In this document: one piece after another, positions 9,277-17,504 of the stretch
Numbering within the stretch: the first letter of the stretch is position 1
How the letters are laid out: every line of letters starts with the position of its first letter
Assembly (NCBI GenBank): GCA_038106185.1
Contig: JAYODE010000007.1
Coordinates: 39,806-103,805 of the forward strand
Length of the DNA stretch: 64,000 bases
From: UBA4582 sp038106185
GTDB taxonomy: Bacteria; Pseudomonadota; Gammaproteobacteria; Pseudomonadales; Azotimanducaceae
Reading direction: 5' to 3'
The notes under the pieces: model-generated
Databases searched by the model: none
Seen by the model: only the letters and a program-made list of their open reading frames with translations
Told to the model about the DNA's origin: nothing
Program-made: the position numbers and the translations under genes

Positions 9277-10089
9277 TTAGTCGCCCTTGAAGCTCGCTGG
9301 GCGCCGCGCAAAGAAGGCAGATATCCCTTCCGCCCTGTCTTTCGTTAGGGTCGTCAGAATGTTTTGATCAGCATCCATATGCATCAGCGCATCATCCATT
9401 GAGGCACTCACCGCATTGATACTCTGCTTGATCATCTGTACGGCGACTGGCGGCTGGCCGGCATACTTGTTCGCCATGGCAAGGGCCGTCGACAACAGGT
9501 CTTTGGCCGGGACCACTTGGTCAAGAAACCCCCACTCAAGCAGGGTTTTTGCATTCTCGCGCTCACCGAGCATAATCATCCGCTTAGCCCTGGCCGGACC
9601 CACCAGGCGGACACACAGCGGCAGCGCGTGCCATGCCAGATTGATGCCGAGGTTGACCTCAGGATAGCCGCAAAAACAATCTTCGGCGCCTATTCTAAAA
9701 TCGCAAGCCGTCGGAATACAGACCCCACCACCCAAGGCTGCGCCCTGCACCGCGGCTATGGTCACCTGCGGGATCTCAATGATCGCTCGAATCATTCTCG
9801 CACCTAAACCGTGGTGGCGGCGGCGCATGACCATGGATTGGTTCGGTTCAACTCGTGATTCCTTGAGGTCCGCACCGGCACTAAAGTGTTTACCATTACC
9901 CACAAAAACAACAACTCGGGTTTGCTCGTCATCGATGAACCCTCGACTGACCTGCTCAATGTCACGCATTAAGCCAGTATTCAAGGCATTCAGAGCAGCA
10001 GGTCGGTTGAGCTTTACGAAGGTCACATGCTCAAGTCTTTCCAATTCGATATTTTCAAAAGAGATGACTTGCGGCGAATTAGAACTCAT
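9277..10089 (-). CDS. Enoyl-CoA hydratase/isomerase family protein
   Basis: Crotonase-fold protein of 270 residues. The oxyanion-hole segments are visible as KHFSAGADLKES and GAALGGGVCIPTACDFRIG, and the usual catalytic Glu position falls in CGYPEVNLGI. The C-terminal PVAVQMIKQSIN helix is typical. The ATG at 10089 has an AGGG ribosome binding site; a GTG three codons upstream is possible. It faces the biotinyl protein gene tail to tail. The exact reaction (hydration, isomerisation or dehalogenation) cannot be set from sequence. Confidence 0.9.
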   Translation of the reverse strand: MSSNSPQVISFENIELERLEHVTFVKLNRPAALNALNTGLMRDIEQVSRGFIDDEQTRVVVFVGNGKHFSAGADLKESRVEPNQSMVMRRRHHGLGARMIRAIIEIPQVTIAAVQGAALGGGVCIPTACDFRIGAEDCFCGYPEVNLGINLAWHALPLCVRLVGPARAKRMIMLGERENAKTLLEWGFLDQVVPAKDLLSTALAMANKYAGQPPVAVQMIKQSINAVSASMDDALMHMDADQNILTTLTKDRAEGISAFFARRPASFKGD

Positions 10090-10123
10090 GACAAACACCC
10101 TGTGACTGAATCGAAGACTATAC

Positions 10124-11128
10124 TTAACTTTCGCTGTCTACAAAATCCTTGAGTCCACGAGACAGCACTTGATAGTCATACTGACTAATCTTAAAAGCCC
10201 AATTCTCTACATCATTACTCAGGTCATAGGCCGAACGTTCTTGTTGTGAAAACGCCGGAACGAGAGATACAGAGATCCAGGACTCGCCGTCGACAACAAC
10301 CCCCTTTATCCACAGGGTCTTGCCATCAACCAGTTCGTATTGAGCAACTATCGCGCGCTGCCAGTCAAGGTTTTCAGCGGCTTGTACGTCTTGCAGACGC
10401 AGGTTCACAAGCGCACGAGTGACCTCGTCTGCAACACCCGAATAAATCAATGAGGCGCCAACGGGAAGATTGGTGACGGTCGCACTTTCAATCCCTCCCT
10501 GGACCGCACTTCGATTGTCGATGACAACACGACTCCCATCGGGTTGATTGAGGATCACCTGTCTCACCCGTGCCGAATCAACATTCATAATCAGTGGCGC
10601 GAGCCATTTGATTGGATCTTGCGGCAAGTCTAACGTTTGGTCGATGAGCCAGGTCGAACTCAGCGCCGGTAAGCGAATGTACTGCCCCTCTCGCCCACTG
10701 GGTTTTGCGCCAACTAATAGAGCCCAACGCTGATTCGGCGCGAGTAATTCAATCCCCGTCGCAGCGCCCTGTTGGCCATCGGTGTCACCGAGTCCCAGCT
10801 CGGCAAACCTTTCAGGATTGCGGGTTTTCTCTTCTAAGTAGACCATCTCGGCCAGCGCCCTCAATAATCGCGCCAGTTGAAGTCTGTCAACCGGATAGCC
10901 ACTGCGGTTCCGTAGTCGCCACCCACCCTCGAGCTTTTCCAAAATGACGGATTGTGCCCCCGCACTGATATGGATCTCGGTGATCTGCTCGAGATTGGCT
11001 TTGAGCTCGGGAAAAACCAATCGCCCTAACTGACTCTGCTGCGTTTTAGTATCTTCAAGGGCGAGGTAGATAAGACCCGTCATCAAGACAATGGCGAGCG
11101 CGAGCATGCCAATGAATCGCTTACCCAT
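10124..11128 (-). CDS. DUF4340 domain-containing membrane-anchored protein
   Basis: A 334-residue protein with one N-terminal membrane segment (about residues 5-24) and a periplasmic beta-rich remainder containing repeated DUF4340-type units (LEQITEIHISAG, VRQVILNQPDGSRVVI). DUF4340 proteins are regularly encoded after GldG-like ABC subunits, as here, and are presumed to be part of the same complex. It is the last gene of a four-gene minus-strand operon and starts 33 bases after the GldG-like stop with an AAGGTGG site. No enzymatic motif is seen. Confidence 0.82.
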   Translation of the reverse strand: MGKRFIGMLALAIVLMTGLIYLALEDTKTQQSQLGRLVFPELKANLEQITEIHISAGAQSVILEKLEGGWRLRNRSGYPVDRLQLARLLRALAEMVYLEEKTRNPERFAELGLGDTDGQQGAATGIELLAPNQRWALLVGAKPSGREGQYIRLPALSSTWLIDQTLDLPQDPIKWLAPLIMNVDSARVRQVILNQPDGSRVVIDNRSAVQGGIESATVTNLPVGASLIYSGVADEVTRALVNLRLQDVQAAENLDWQRAIVAQYELVDGKTLWIKGVVVDGESWISVSLVPAFSQQERSAYDLSNDVENWAFKISQYDYQVLSRGLKDFVDSES

Positions 11129-11161
11129 CTAAAGCCACCTTTTGATGTGAGACTTCTGCAG

Positions 11162-13009
11162 TCATGGATCACGCCTGTTAGCGGACTGGTAAAGACGCAA
11201 GTAATTCAACACAAGGAGACCCAGCGTCAACAACAATGGCATAAGAACTATATTCACGAACTTCAAGGTAGTGCCCAGCATTTCAATATCCTGATCGAGC
11301 TGATGGCGTACGTCCCGCAGGGCTTTGCGAATTCGCAGTTTTTCCTGCTGGAATTGGACCAACGTTGCCTCCTGCTCAGGACTCAGACTGATCAGATTCT
11401 GCTCATCTCGACTCGCTTCAAGTTGACCCAATTGGGCTTCGGTTTCAGCAAGTTGCATTTGCAGATCGTTAGCACTACTGAGATAGCTGGCTTCGGCCTC
11501 TCTTCGCAGGTCCTGAACAACCTCAAAGGGACGACTGAAACGGCCTCGGCTGCGAATGCTGATCAATGCCGAAGAGCCCGTGAGGTTATCAACAGCATTG
11601 GTGACGAAATCACCGTTATTGGCCCAGGGACTAACAATTCTCTGGCCAAAGAAATCCTGCAACTGCACCCAGAGACGATCAGACAAGATATCGGTATCGG
11701 CGACGACTATGACGTTCAGGTTTTTCGTGTTTGACACAGTGACTCGCTCACCCACTTCTGCCGGATAATGGGTCTCGGCAGGGCCAGTGATACGCACAGC
11801 AATCGGATAATGCAATCCGGTGGGTTTGAAATCTGCCAATAACTCACTCGGATCACTCAGCATTCGAAGCCGAACGCGATCCATGGGCATGGCGTATTCA
11901 CTGGAGGACATCAGCACGTCCACCTCGGTGGTTCGATGTTCAAGGACATCAAGAATCCCTGCCGTGCTCACGTTGATCGTTTCCAACGACGATAACGTCA
12001 CATCATCGACCTTGAAGTTACTCGCCTGCAATCCGAGGATTGCCAGATGCCTGACGGGCTGGCCATTAGCACCACTGACCGTGAGCGCCTGCTGAGCATC
12101 ACCCAGCACAAGGTCCTGGCGCAATTGAATACCCCAGCTTTCCAGAAGCGGGAGATCGAAATCCGCATCATTAGCAACCATGTCCAGCATTGGTGCTGCT
12201 CGAGACTGATCCATCTCGGCCATGGGATCCAAGAAAACCAAGATTCGGCCTCCGGCCAACGCGAACTGATCAATGCTGATCAATAGACCTTCAGTTAGAC
12301 CTTTTGGTTGAATCAGTATCAATAGATCCAGGTCAGCGGGCAGAATCTCGGCATCTGGCGTAATTACCTCAAGCTCAGCAGACTGGTCTATCTGATCGAC
12401 AACCACCCAGGCGGGGGTTGTTTGAAATGTGTTCATGTCCATATCGCCCTGGACCTTTAGCGATGACAGCAAGCCTACCTTTGGCTTTTTTTGAACCAGC
12501 AAATTTTGAATCAACTTGCTGATTTCGTACTCGAGAAATGCCTCTTTGTCTGGCTGAAAAAAACTGATGATTTGCAGGTTATCCAGAGCGTCACTGCCAG
12601 CCAGTCCAAAATACAACTCGTCGCCGGCATTGTTGACCGGCACACTCTGAAGTCCAAATGCGGCAGCGCGATCTTCGGCATCGGAGAAGGGCTGAGGATC
12701 AATCAGCTGCAGGTTAATCTTGCCATCTGCCAGCAAGGCATATTCCTGCAATAATTCACGAACACGGGTGGCGTAAGCCCGAAGGGTCGTCAGATCTTCA
12801 CTGGCTTTTTCAGAGAAGAAAAAATACAGATTAATTGGCTCGTCGATTTGCGCTGTGATCTCTCGAGTGCCGGCAGACAGGGTAAACAGTTTGTTTTCCG
12901 TCAAGTCGAGCCTGATTCCACTGAGCCACAAATTATTCAACAGGGTGAATACTAAAAAGGCTGCAGCCAGCAGGATCAAGGCAATCGCAGAAACTCGGTT
13001 TCTATTCAT
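11162..13009 (-). CDS. GldG-like ABC transporter auxiliary protein
   Basis: A 615-residue protein with an N-terminal membrane segment (about 8-30), a large periplasmic region of the ABC_transp_aux/GldG type (INLYFFFSEKASEDL, VRELLQEYA, KVGLLSSL, GGRILVFLDPMAE), a predicted coiled coil around residues 500-575, and a C-terminal membrane helix. GldG pairs with GldF and the ATPase GldA in Bacteroidota gliding. In proteobacteria the same trio occurs without gliding, and its cargo is unknown. It lies 8 bases after the permease gene and has an AGGAA site before the ATG. Confidence 0.86.
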   Translation of the reverse strand: MNRNRVSAIALILLAAAFLVFTLLNNLWLSGIRLDLTENKLFTLSAGTREITAQIDEPINLYFFFSEKASEDLTTLRAYATRVRELLQEYALLADGKINLQLIDPQPFSDAEDRAAAFGLQSVPVNNAGDELYFGLAGSDALDNLQIISFFQPDKEAFLEYEISKLIQNLLVQKKPKVGLLSSLKVQGDMDMNTFQTTPAWVVVDQIDQSAELEVITPDAEILPADLDLLILIQPKGLTEGLLISIDQFALAGGRILVFLDPMAEMDQSRAAPMLDMVANDADFDLPLLESWGIQLRQDLVLGDAQQALTVSGANGQPVRHLAILGLQASNFKVDDVTLSSLETINVSTAGILDVLEHRTTEVDVLMSSSEYAMPMDRVRLRMLSDPSELLADFKPTGLHYPIAVRITGPAETHYPAEVGERVTVSNTKNLNVIVVADTDILSDRLWVQLQDFFGQRIVSPWANNGDFVTNAVDNLTGSSALISIRSRGRFSRPFEVVQDLRREAEASYLSSANDLQMQLAETEAQLGQLEASRDEQNLISLSPEQEATLVQFQQEKLRIRKALRDVRHQLDQDIEMLGTTLKFVNIVLMPLLLTLGLLVLNYLRLYQSANRRDP

Positions 13010-13017
13010 CGTATTTC

Positions 13018-13752
13018 CTATTGCCCCTGTTTCATTTCAACGACGACGGTGGTGGCGATCAGCCAAACCAGAATCACGGAGAAGAAGTACACCAGGTCCT
13101 GCAGACCCAGAACACCTTTGGCGATCGCACCAAAATGGGTCATAAAGCTCAAACTGGCGACTGTGTCCACAACCAGCATCGGCAGCCAATCTCTAAACAC
13201 GTTCAGCACCAGCGGAAATCCTGCCAAGACGAATAACAAACAGACAGTACCGGTCAATATAAAGGCGATTACCTGACTTTTGCTTGCCGCCGACATGCAG
13301 GACCCAATCGCCAAAAACCCCCCGGCCATCAACCAGCTGCCAAGATAGCTGGCGACTATAACGCCATTATCCGGGTCACCCAGATAGTTGACTGTCAGCC
13401 AGGTCGGAAACGTCAGGAACAGCGCCAAGCCGGCAAACAGCCAGGCTGCGAGGAACTTGCCCAGCACAGCCTGAAAACGCGTGATCGGCAGCGTTAGCAA
13501 CAGCTCAATGGAGCCGGACTTACGCTCTTCCGACCAGAGCCGCATGGAGATCGCCGGCACTAGAAACAGATAAAGCCAGGGATGAAAATTGAAGAAGGGT
13601 GTGAGATCTGCCTGCGCTCGCTCAAACAGATTACCCATGTAGAAGGTAAAGACGCCCGAGAGCACCAGAAATATCAGAATAAAAACGTAGGCCAGCGGAG
13701 TTGAAAAATAACTGCGCAATTCTCGCTCAGCGATCACCTTGATACCATTCAT
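13018..13752 (-). CDS. ABC-2 type transporter permease (GldF/NosY-like)
   Basis: Integral membrane permease of 244 residues with about six hydrophobic segments. It opens with ERELRSYFSTPLAYVFILIF and contains ERKSGSIELLLTLPI, a hallmark of the ABC-2 permeases related to NosY and GldF. It is encoded 5 bases after the ATPase and 8 bases before the GldG-like subunit, so the three form one transport complex. An AGGAGTAAGGG ribosome site precedes the ATG. Confidence 0.9.
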   Translation of the reverse strand: MNGIKVIAERELRSYFSTPLAYVFILIFLVLSGVFTFYMGNLFERAQADLTPFFNFHPWLYLFLVPAISMRLWSEERKSGSIELLLTLPITRFQAVLGKFLAAWLFAGLALFLTFPTWLTVNYLGDPDNGVIVASYLGSWLMAGGFLAIGSCMSAASKSQVIAFILTGTVCLLFVLAGFPLVLNVFRDWLPMLVVDTVASLSFMTHFGAIAKGVLGLQDLVYFFSVILVWLIATTVVVEMKQGQ

Positions 13753-13757
13753 GACCC

Positions 13758-14687
13758 TTACTCCTGTGTCACCGCTCGAAAAACCTCATCAAGCCTACCT
13801 TTTTCCTGACTAATGCTCGTCACCGGCAGCTTTCGATCTCGAACCAGCTGGCTTACCTCCAACAGCATGGATTGATCCTTCTGACGGGGAAACAGGGTCA
13901 GCTGATTATCACCCTCCAGGGCCACAACCGATGCGACCGGTTCGAGCTCGGCAAACAGATTCTGATAATCTTGCGCCGCAACCGACTCCTCAAAGACGAG
14001 GGTCAGGGCATTATGATATTTTGACTGTTGCTCAAGCGCTTGCGGCTCACAATCAGCAACCACCTGGCCACGAGCGATGATCATGGCCCGCGTACAAACC
14101 GCAGTCACCTCTTCCAAAATGTGAGTGGAAATAATGACAATTTTGTCCTTTGCCAAGCCACGAATCATCTCCCGCACCTGGTGTTTCTGATTCGGGTCCA
14201 ATCCATCGGTGGGTTCATCCAGAATGAGAACCCGAGGATCGTGGATAATGGCTTGAGCGAGACCGACTCGACGCTTAAAGCCTTTTGACAGGGTCTCGAT
14301 CCGTTGATCCAGCACCGTTTGTAGCGACATAGTTTCGACAACCTGCTGAAACCGAGCCTTGGCATGCTCGCCCTTTAACCCCCGTGCTGCGGCAACAAAC
14401 TGCAAAAAGGTGCGAGGGGTCATTTCCTCGTAACAGGGCGCCCCTTCTGGCAGGTAGCCCAATTGACGCTGGGCGGCGATGGTATCTTGCTCTATATCGC
14501 AACCAAATATTGACACGCTTCCGGCACTGGGCCTGAGGAATCCTGTCAATATTTTCATGGTTGTCGACTTTCCGGCGCCATTGGGACCCAGGAAACCCAG
14601 TACTTCTCCTGGCGCTACGGAAAAAGACAGGTCGTTAACCGCCAGCAGATTACCAAAGCGTTTAACCAGATGACGGATCTCTATCAT
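13758..14687 (-). CDS. ABC transporter ATP-binding protein (GldA-like)
   Basis: ATPase subunit of 309 residues. Walker A is GPNGAGKST (near residue 40), the Q-loop is YLPEG, the signature motif is LSKGFKRRVGLAQA, Walker B is VLILDEPTDGLDPNQ, and the switch His is in IISTHILEEV. The C-terminal 80 residues form the extra domain seen in GldA/CcmA-type exporters. The ATG at 14687 has an AAGGACGAG site; an upstream extension to 14750 adds 21 residues with no family support. It is the first gene of the operon, and the 250 bases upstream up to 14938 should hold its promoter. Confidence 0.93.
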   Translation of the reverse strand: MIEIRHLVKRFGNLLAVNDLSFSVAPGEVLGFLGPNGAGKSTTMKILTGFLRPSAGSVSIFGCDIEQDTIAAQRQLGYLPEGAPCYEEMTPRTFLQFVAAARGLKGEHAKARFQQVVETMSLQTVLDQRIETLSKGFKRRVGLAQAIIHDPRVLILDEPTDGLDPNQKHQVREMIRGLAKDKIVIISTHILEEVTAVCTRAMIIARGQVVADCEPQALEQQSKYHNALTLVFEESVAAQDYQNLFAELEPVASVVALEGDNQLTLFPRQKDQSMLLEVSQLVRDRKLPVTSISQEKGRLDEVFRAVTQE

Positions 14688-14938
14688 TTCTCGTCCTTTG
14701 GAAAAAGACGCCATCTTAGCGCCATTATTGTGGCTCGAAAAGTCAACCAACAGCGGAGTTGACCCAAGGCACAGCCAAGTTTTCGCGCCTGATCATGCAA
14801 TAGCTCCTACCCTGCTGTGTGGGGTATAGACCCGAAAGCCAAGACTGGGCAGACCTCACTTTACGCCTCTCAGAATCTCAAATACTTAGCCGTTAGTTCA
14901 GGGTAAACTGACCCTCGAATCTTTCAAAGTACACGTCC

Positions 14939-15610
14939 ATGAACTCCATTCCTCGCCCTGCAGCGCTGATATTTGATTTGGATGGCACCCTGCTCGACAC
15001 AGAACCCTTGTACACCATGGCGGCACAAAAGGTCATGGATCCCTATGGCGCAACCTATACCCTGGCACTCAAGCAAAAGTCCATGGGCGGTGACTCTCGA
15101 CGCAGTGCGCAACTGGCCATTGATCATGGCCAGTTACCATTATCTGTCGACGAATATCTACGCCAGCGCGAGGGGTATTTAATCCGCTTATTTGCCGATG
15201 CGCCGGAAATGCCTGACGCTGGTGCCTTTATCGATGCCCTGGCCCAAACTGATCTCAGGTTTGGGCTGGCGACCAGCTCCCATCAGCACCTGTGCGAACT
15301 CAAACTTTCAAACAAGCCTTGGGGCAAACAATTTCATCAGGTCATCTGTGGCGACCATCCGGCCCTCAAAAAGGGTAAACCGGCCCCCGATATTTTCTTG
15401 CTTTGCGCCCAGGCACTGGGCGTCGAGCCCGGCCAGTGCCTTGCGTTTGAAGACTCACCCAATGGCATTGCTGCGGCCCGGGCAGCAGGCATGTCAGTGA
15501 TCGCCGTCAATAGCCCCTACGTCGAGCGGTCACAGCTCACAGATGCAATTTTGGTGATCGACAGGTATGAAGAGCTGATGCCTCTACTGCGGGACTGGCA
15601 AACAGCATAA
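14939..15610 (+). CDS. HAD-superfamily hydrolase (subfamily IA)
   Basis: Phosphatase-like protein of 223 residues. HAD motif I is FDLDGTLLDTEP (nucleophile Asp near residue 15), motif II is in GLATSSHQHL, motif III is the Lys of KKGKPAPDIF, and motif IV is AFEDSPNGIAAA. The helical cap between motifs I and II fits the beta-phosphoglucomutase/GS1 group, which dephosphorylates small sugar phosphates. The eukaryotic GS1-like proteins (pseudouridine 5'-phosphatase) share this layout. The substrate is not determined. It converges with phaR, with only 8 bases between the stops. Confidence 0.88.
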   Translation: MNSIPRPAALIFDLDGTLLDTEPLYTMAAQKVMDPYGATYTLALKQKSMGGDSRRSAQLAIDHGQLPLSVDEYLRQREGYLIRLFADAPEMPDAGAFIDALAQTDLRFGLATSSHQHLCELKLSNKPWGKQFHQVICGDHPALKKGKPAPDIFLLCAQALGVEPGQCLAFEDSPNGIAAARAAGMSVIAVNSPYVERSQLTDAILVIDRYEELMPLLRDWQTA

Positions 15611-15618
15611 CGAGAGTC

Positions 15619-16062
15619 CTAGCCTTTACGGTCTCGATCAAAGGGTTTGGGTGCGAAGCGGTTCCAGAATTCCATATTCTGCTCCAGCGCCTTGCGCATC
15701 ATGGCGAGTGGGTCGCCACCGGTGACTTCCTGCACTCGGCGTCGGTATTGCTCCTGATATTCGAGGAAGGTCATGATGCTTTGCTCAATATATCGTCCGA
15801 CAACACTTTGCATAGGTGCGCCATAAAACCGAATCAGCTGCTCCAGCACGCGATTAGTCAGAATCGGCTCATGGCCCTCATCCTCTTGTTCGGCGATAAT
15901 TTGCAGCAACACAGTACGCGTCAGGTCTTTCTCGGACTTTGAATCCTTCACGGTGATAGTTTCACCGGTCAGCACTAGCAACCGTATATCCTCTACTGTG
16001 ACATACTTGCTTTGTTGTATGTCATACAACCTGCGATTGGGATATTTCTTAAATTCCCGCAT
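15619..16062 (-). CDS. phaR: Polyhydroxyalkanoate synthesis repressor PhaR
   Basis: DNA-binding repressor that also binds PHA granules, releasing phasin genes when polymer is present. The N-terminal DNA-binding domain is clear (KKYPNRRLYDIQQSKYVT, VEDIRLLVLTGETI). It is followed by the PHB-accumulation regulator segment (LTRTVLLQIIAEQEDEG, then VLEQLIRFYGAPMQSVVGRYIEQS). At 147 residues it is a compact member. Two phasin genes with shared operator-like promoters lie 3-4 kb away. No phaC, phaA or phaB is present in the window. Confidence 0.94.
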   Translation of the reverse strand: MREFKKYPNRRLYDIQQSKYVTVEDIRLLVLTGETITVKDSKSEKDLTRTVLLQIIAEQEDEGHEPILTNRVLEQLIRFYGAPMQSVVGRYIEQSIMTFLEYQEQYRRRVQEVTGGDPLAMMRKALEQNMEFWNRFAPKPFDRDRKG

Positions 16063-16135
16063 ACCTTCACCTCTGGTTTAATCAATGGTGAGTCGCGGCC
16101 TGTAACGGCTGCGTTACTCTGTCCGGACAATGACA

Positions 16136-16897
16136 TTAGGGCTGATATTTTTGCCAACCCGTGGTGGATTGCGCCAGCCGATTCGCGATGATCCGATAAA
16201 TAGTCGGGTTAAAACCCATACCACAGTGGCTGCCACAGACCTCAATATTCTCGGTCTGATGATTCTCTTGCATTTCTCGGCAGACTCGCCAGTTAACAAT
16301 CCCATCGCCTTTACTATAGATCGCCGTTAGCGGAACGGGTGGCGTTTGATTGGGATCCATTGCTATGAGCGCGTCTCGCATTTGTTCAATTGTCATACCC
16401 GCTTGCTGTTCAAACAGTCGCTGTACCAGCGGATTAGTCCCCTGGCCATTGGTCACACCAAATGGGCTGCCCAAGGTAATCACCTGCCTGACCTTGTTCG
16501 GAAACAAGCGCCCGAGCTCGCGCGCATAAATGCCGCCAAGGCTTTGACCTATGAGGCTGACGGGGCCTGCGCTCTGCGCAAAGACGGCTTCAAACCGATC
16601 TTGCAGTCGGTGCTGCATAATATCTAATCGGCCGGTATTGCGCCCCAGTAACCATGGCATCACTTCGTATCCCATACTGGACAAATAGCGCCTTAAAACG
16701 GCCGTCGACTCGTCGCCGGCCATAAACCCCGGCAGAACCATGACCGTATGCTGATCACCCCGAGGCAATAGGCTCAGCAAGGGCATCGCCAGCAACAACG
16801 CGTTCATTTCAAACAGTGTTCGAGGAATTTCGGTCAGGGCGTTTAAAAATGATGGTGGACGAGATTGATACTGCGAGACTTCCAGTGTTTCGTACAA
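16136..16897 (-). CDS. Alpha/beta hydrolase (lipase-like)
   Basis: Alpha/beta-hydrolase-fold protein of 253 residues. It opens the fold with VMVLPGFMAGD, has the nucleophile elbow GQSLGGIYARE, and ends with an Asp/His pair compatible with KGDGIVNW and CGSHCGMG. Related proteins in this group start shortly before the PPSFLNALTE segment. A TTG at 16897 preceded by AAAGGGG at ideal spacing is therefore taken as the start. The frame stays open to 17047, but that adds sequence without family support. ATG codons exist only further inside. It is near phaR and the wax synthase, so an ester or storage-lipid role is plausible but unproven. Confidence 0.75.
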   Translation of the reverse strand: MYETLEVSQYQSRPPSFLNALTEIPRTLFEMNALLLAMPLLSLLPRGDQHTVMVLPGFMAGDESTAVLRRYLSSMGYEVMPWLLGRNTGRLDIMQHRLQDRFEAVFAQSAGPVSLIGQSLGGIYARELGRLFPNKVRQVITLGSPFGVTNGQGTNPLVQRLFEQQAGMTIEQMRDALIAMDPNQTPPVPLTAIYSKGDGIVNWRVCREMQENHQTENIEVCGSHCGMGFNPTIYRIIANRLAQSTTGWQKYQP

Positions 16898-17504
16898 TCC
16901 TCTACCCCTTTTGCTGCGCTTACCGACTCTGCAAACCCTGCTGTGCCCAGGCTCACGCTGCGCCTTGACCGGCTGGATCAACAGAGTTTGTCCAAGATTG
17001 GTACGGTTATCAATAGCTACAGAAAAAGCGACAGAAAAACGATGCAAGACCCTCGGTCGATCAAATTTTGGTCTAAATCAAATTTTCTTGATTTTTTTGA
17101 CGCATTGCACCATTTTTTAATTGACACCCTTCCCGAGACTCCTATAATGCGCCCGCACTGCACCAAGACGGCTCAACTTTCCTGGCAATGCCCCATGAAA
17201 TCGCTGCCCTCTACTCTCGCGTTCAACGTCACAATTGATTGATGCGCCCTTATTTATGGGGCCGGCAGCCTATCGCTCAGATTTACGGTTGTTGCGCTGA
17301 GTTGGTACGTGCTTTGCAAATCAAGCACTGCAAAGACCTGTTGCAGAAAGCCTGATCTGGGTTACCGCCCTGTTTGGCATGCGCTACTAGCATGCACTTG
17401 GACCGGCTACCGGGCATCCCCGCTGGCTGCTCAACTCGTCCTTTGGCGCTCCACGACAGTGGCCAATGGTGATTATTTTAGATGAACGATAGGAGATAGA
17501 AAAA
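16898..17504. other. Intergenic region holding the wax synthase promoter and a long leader
   Basis: About 600 bases without a supported gene. It holds a near-consensus sigma70 promoter at 17121-17148 and then roughly 350 bases of untranslated leader before the wax synthase ATG. The leader contains the TGC-rich inverted pair TTTGCA and TGCAAA near 17315-17336. A 16-codon reading frame at 17189 has no ribosome binding site. No RNA family was recognised. Confidence 0.6.
17121..17166 (+). promoter_or_regulatory. Sigma70 promoter with downstream GCACCAA half-site
   Basis: TTGACA (17121-17126) and TATAAT (17143-17148) are separated by 16 bases, a perfect match to both consensus hexamers. CACTGCACCAAG follows at once and contains the GCACCAA half-site (17160-17166) that is also found just after the -10 box of both phasin promoters. 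It probably drives the wax ester synthase gene at 17505. Repressor control by PhaR is an inference from the shared half-site. Confidence 0.7.

Noticed and set aside
16865..17242. Plus-strand open frame of 125 codons over the wax synthase promoter
   Set aside because: It overlaps the hydrolase start and the promoter and has no protein-like features.
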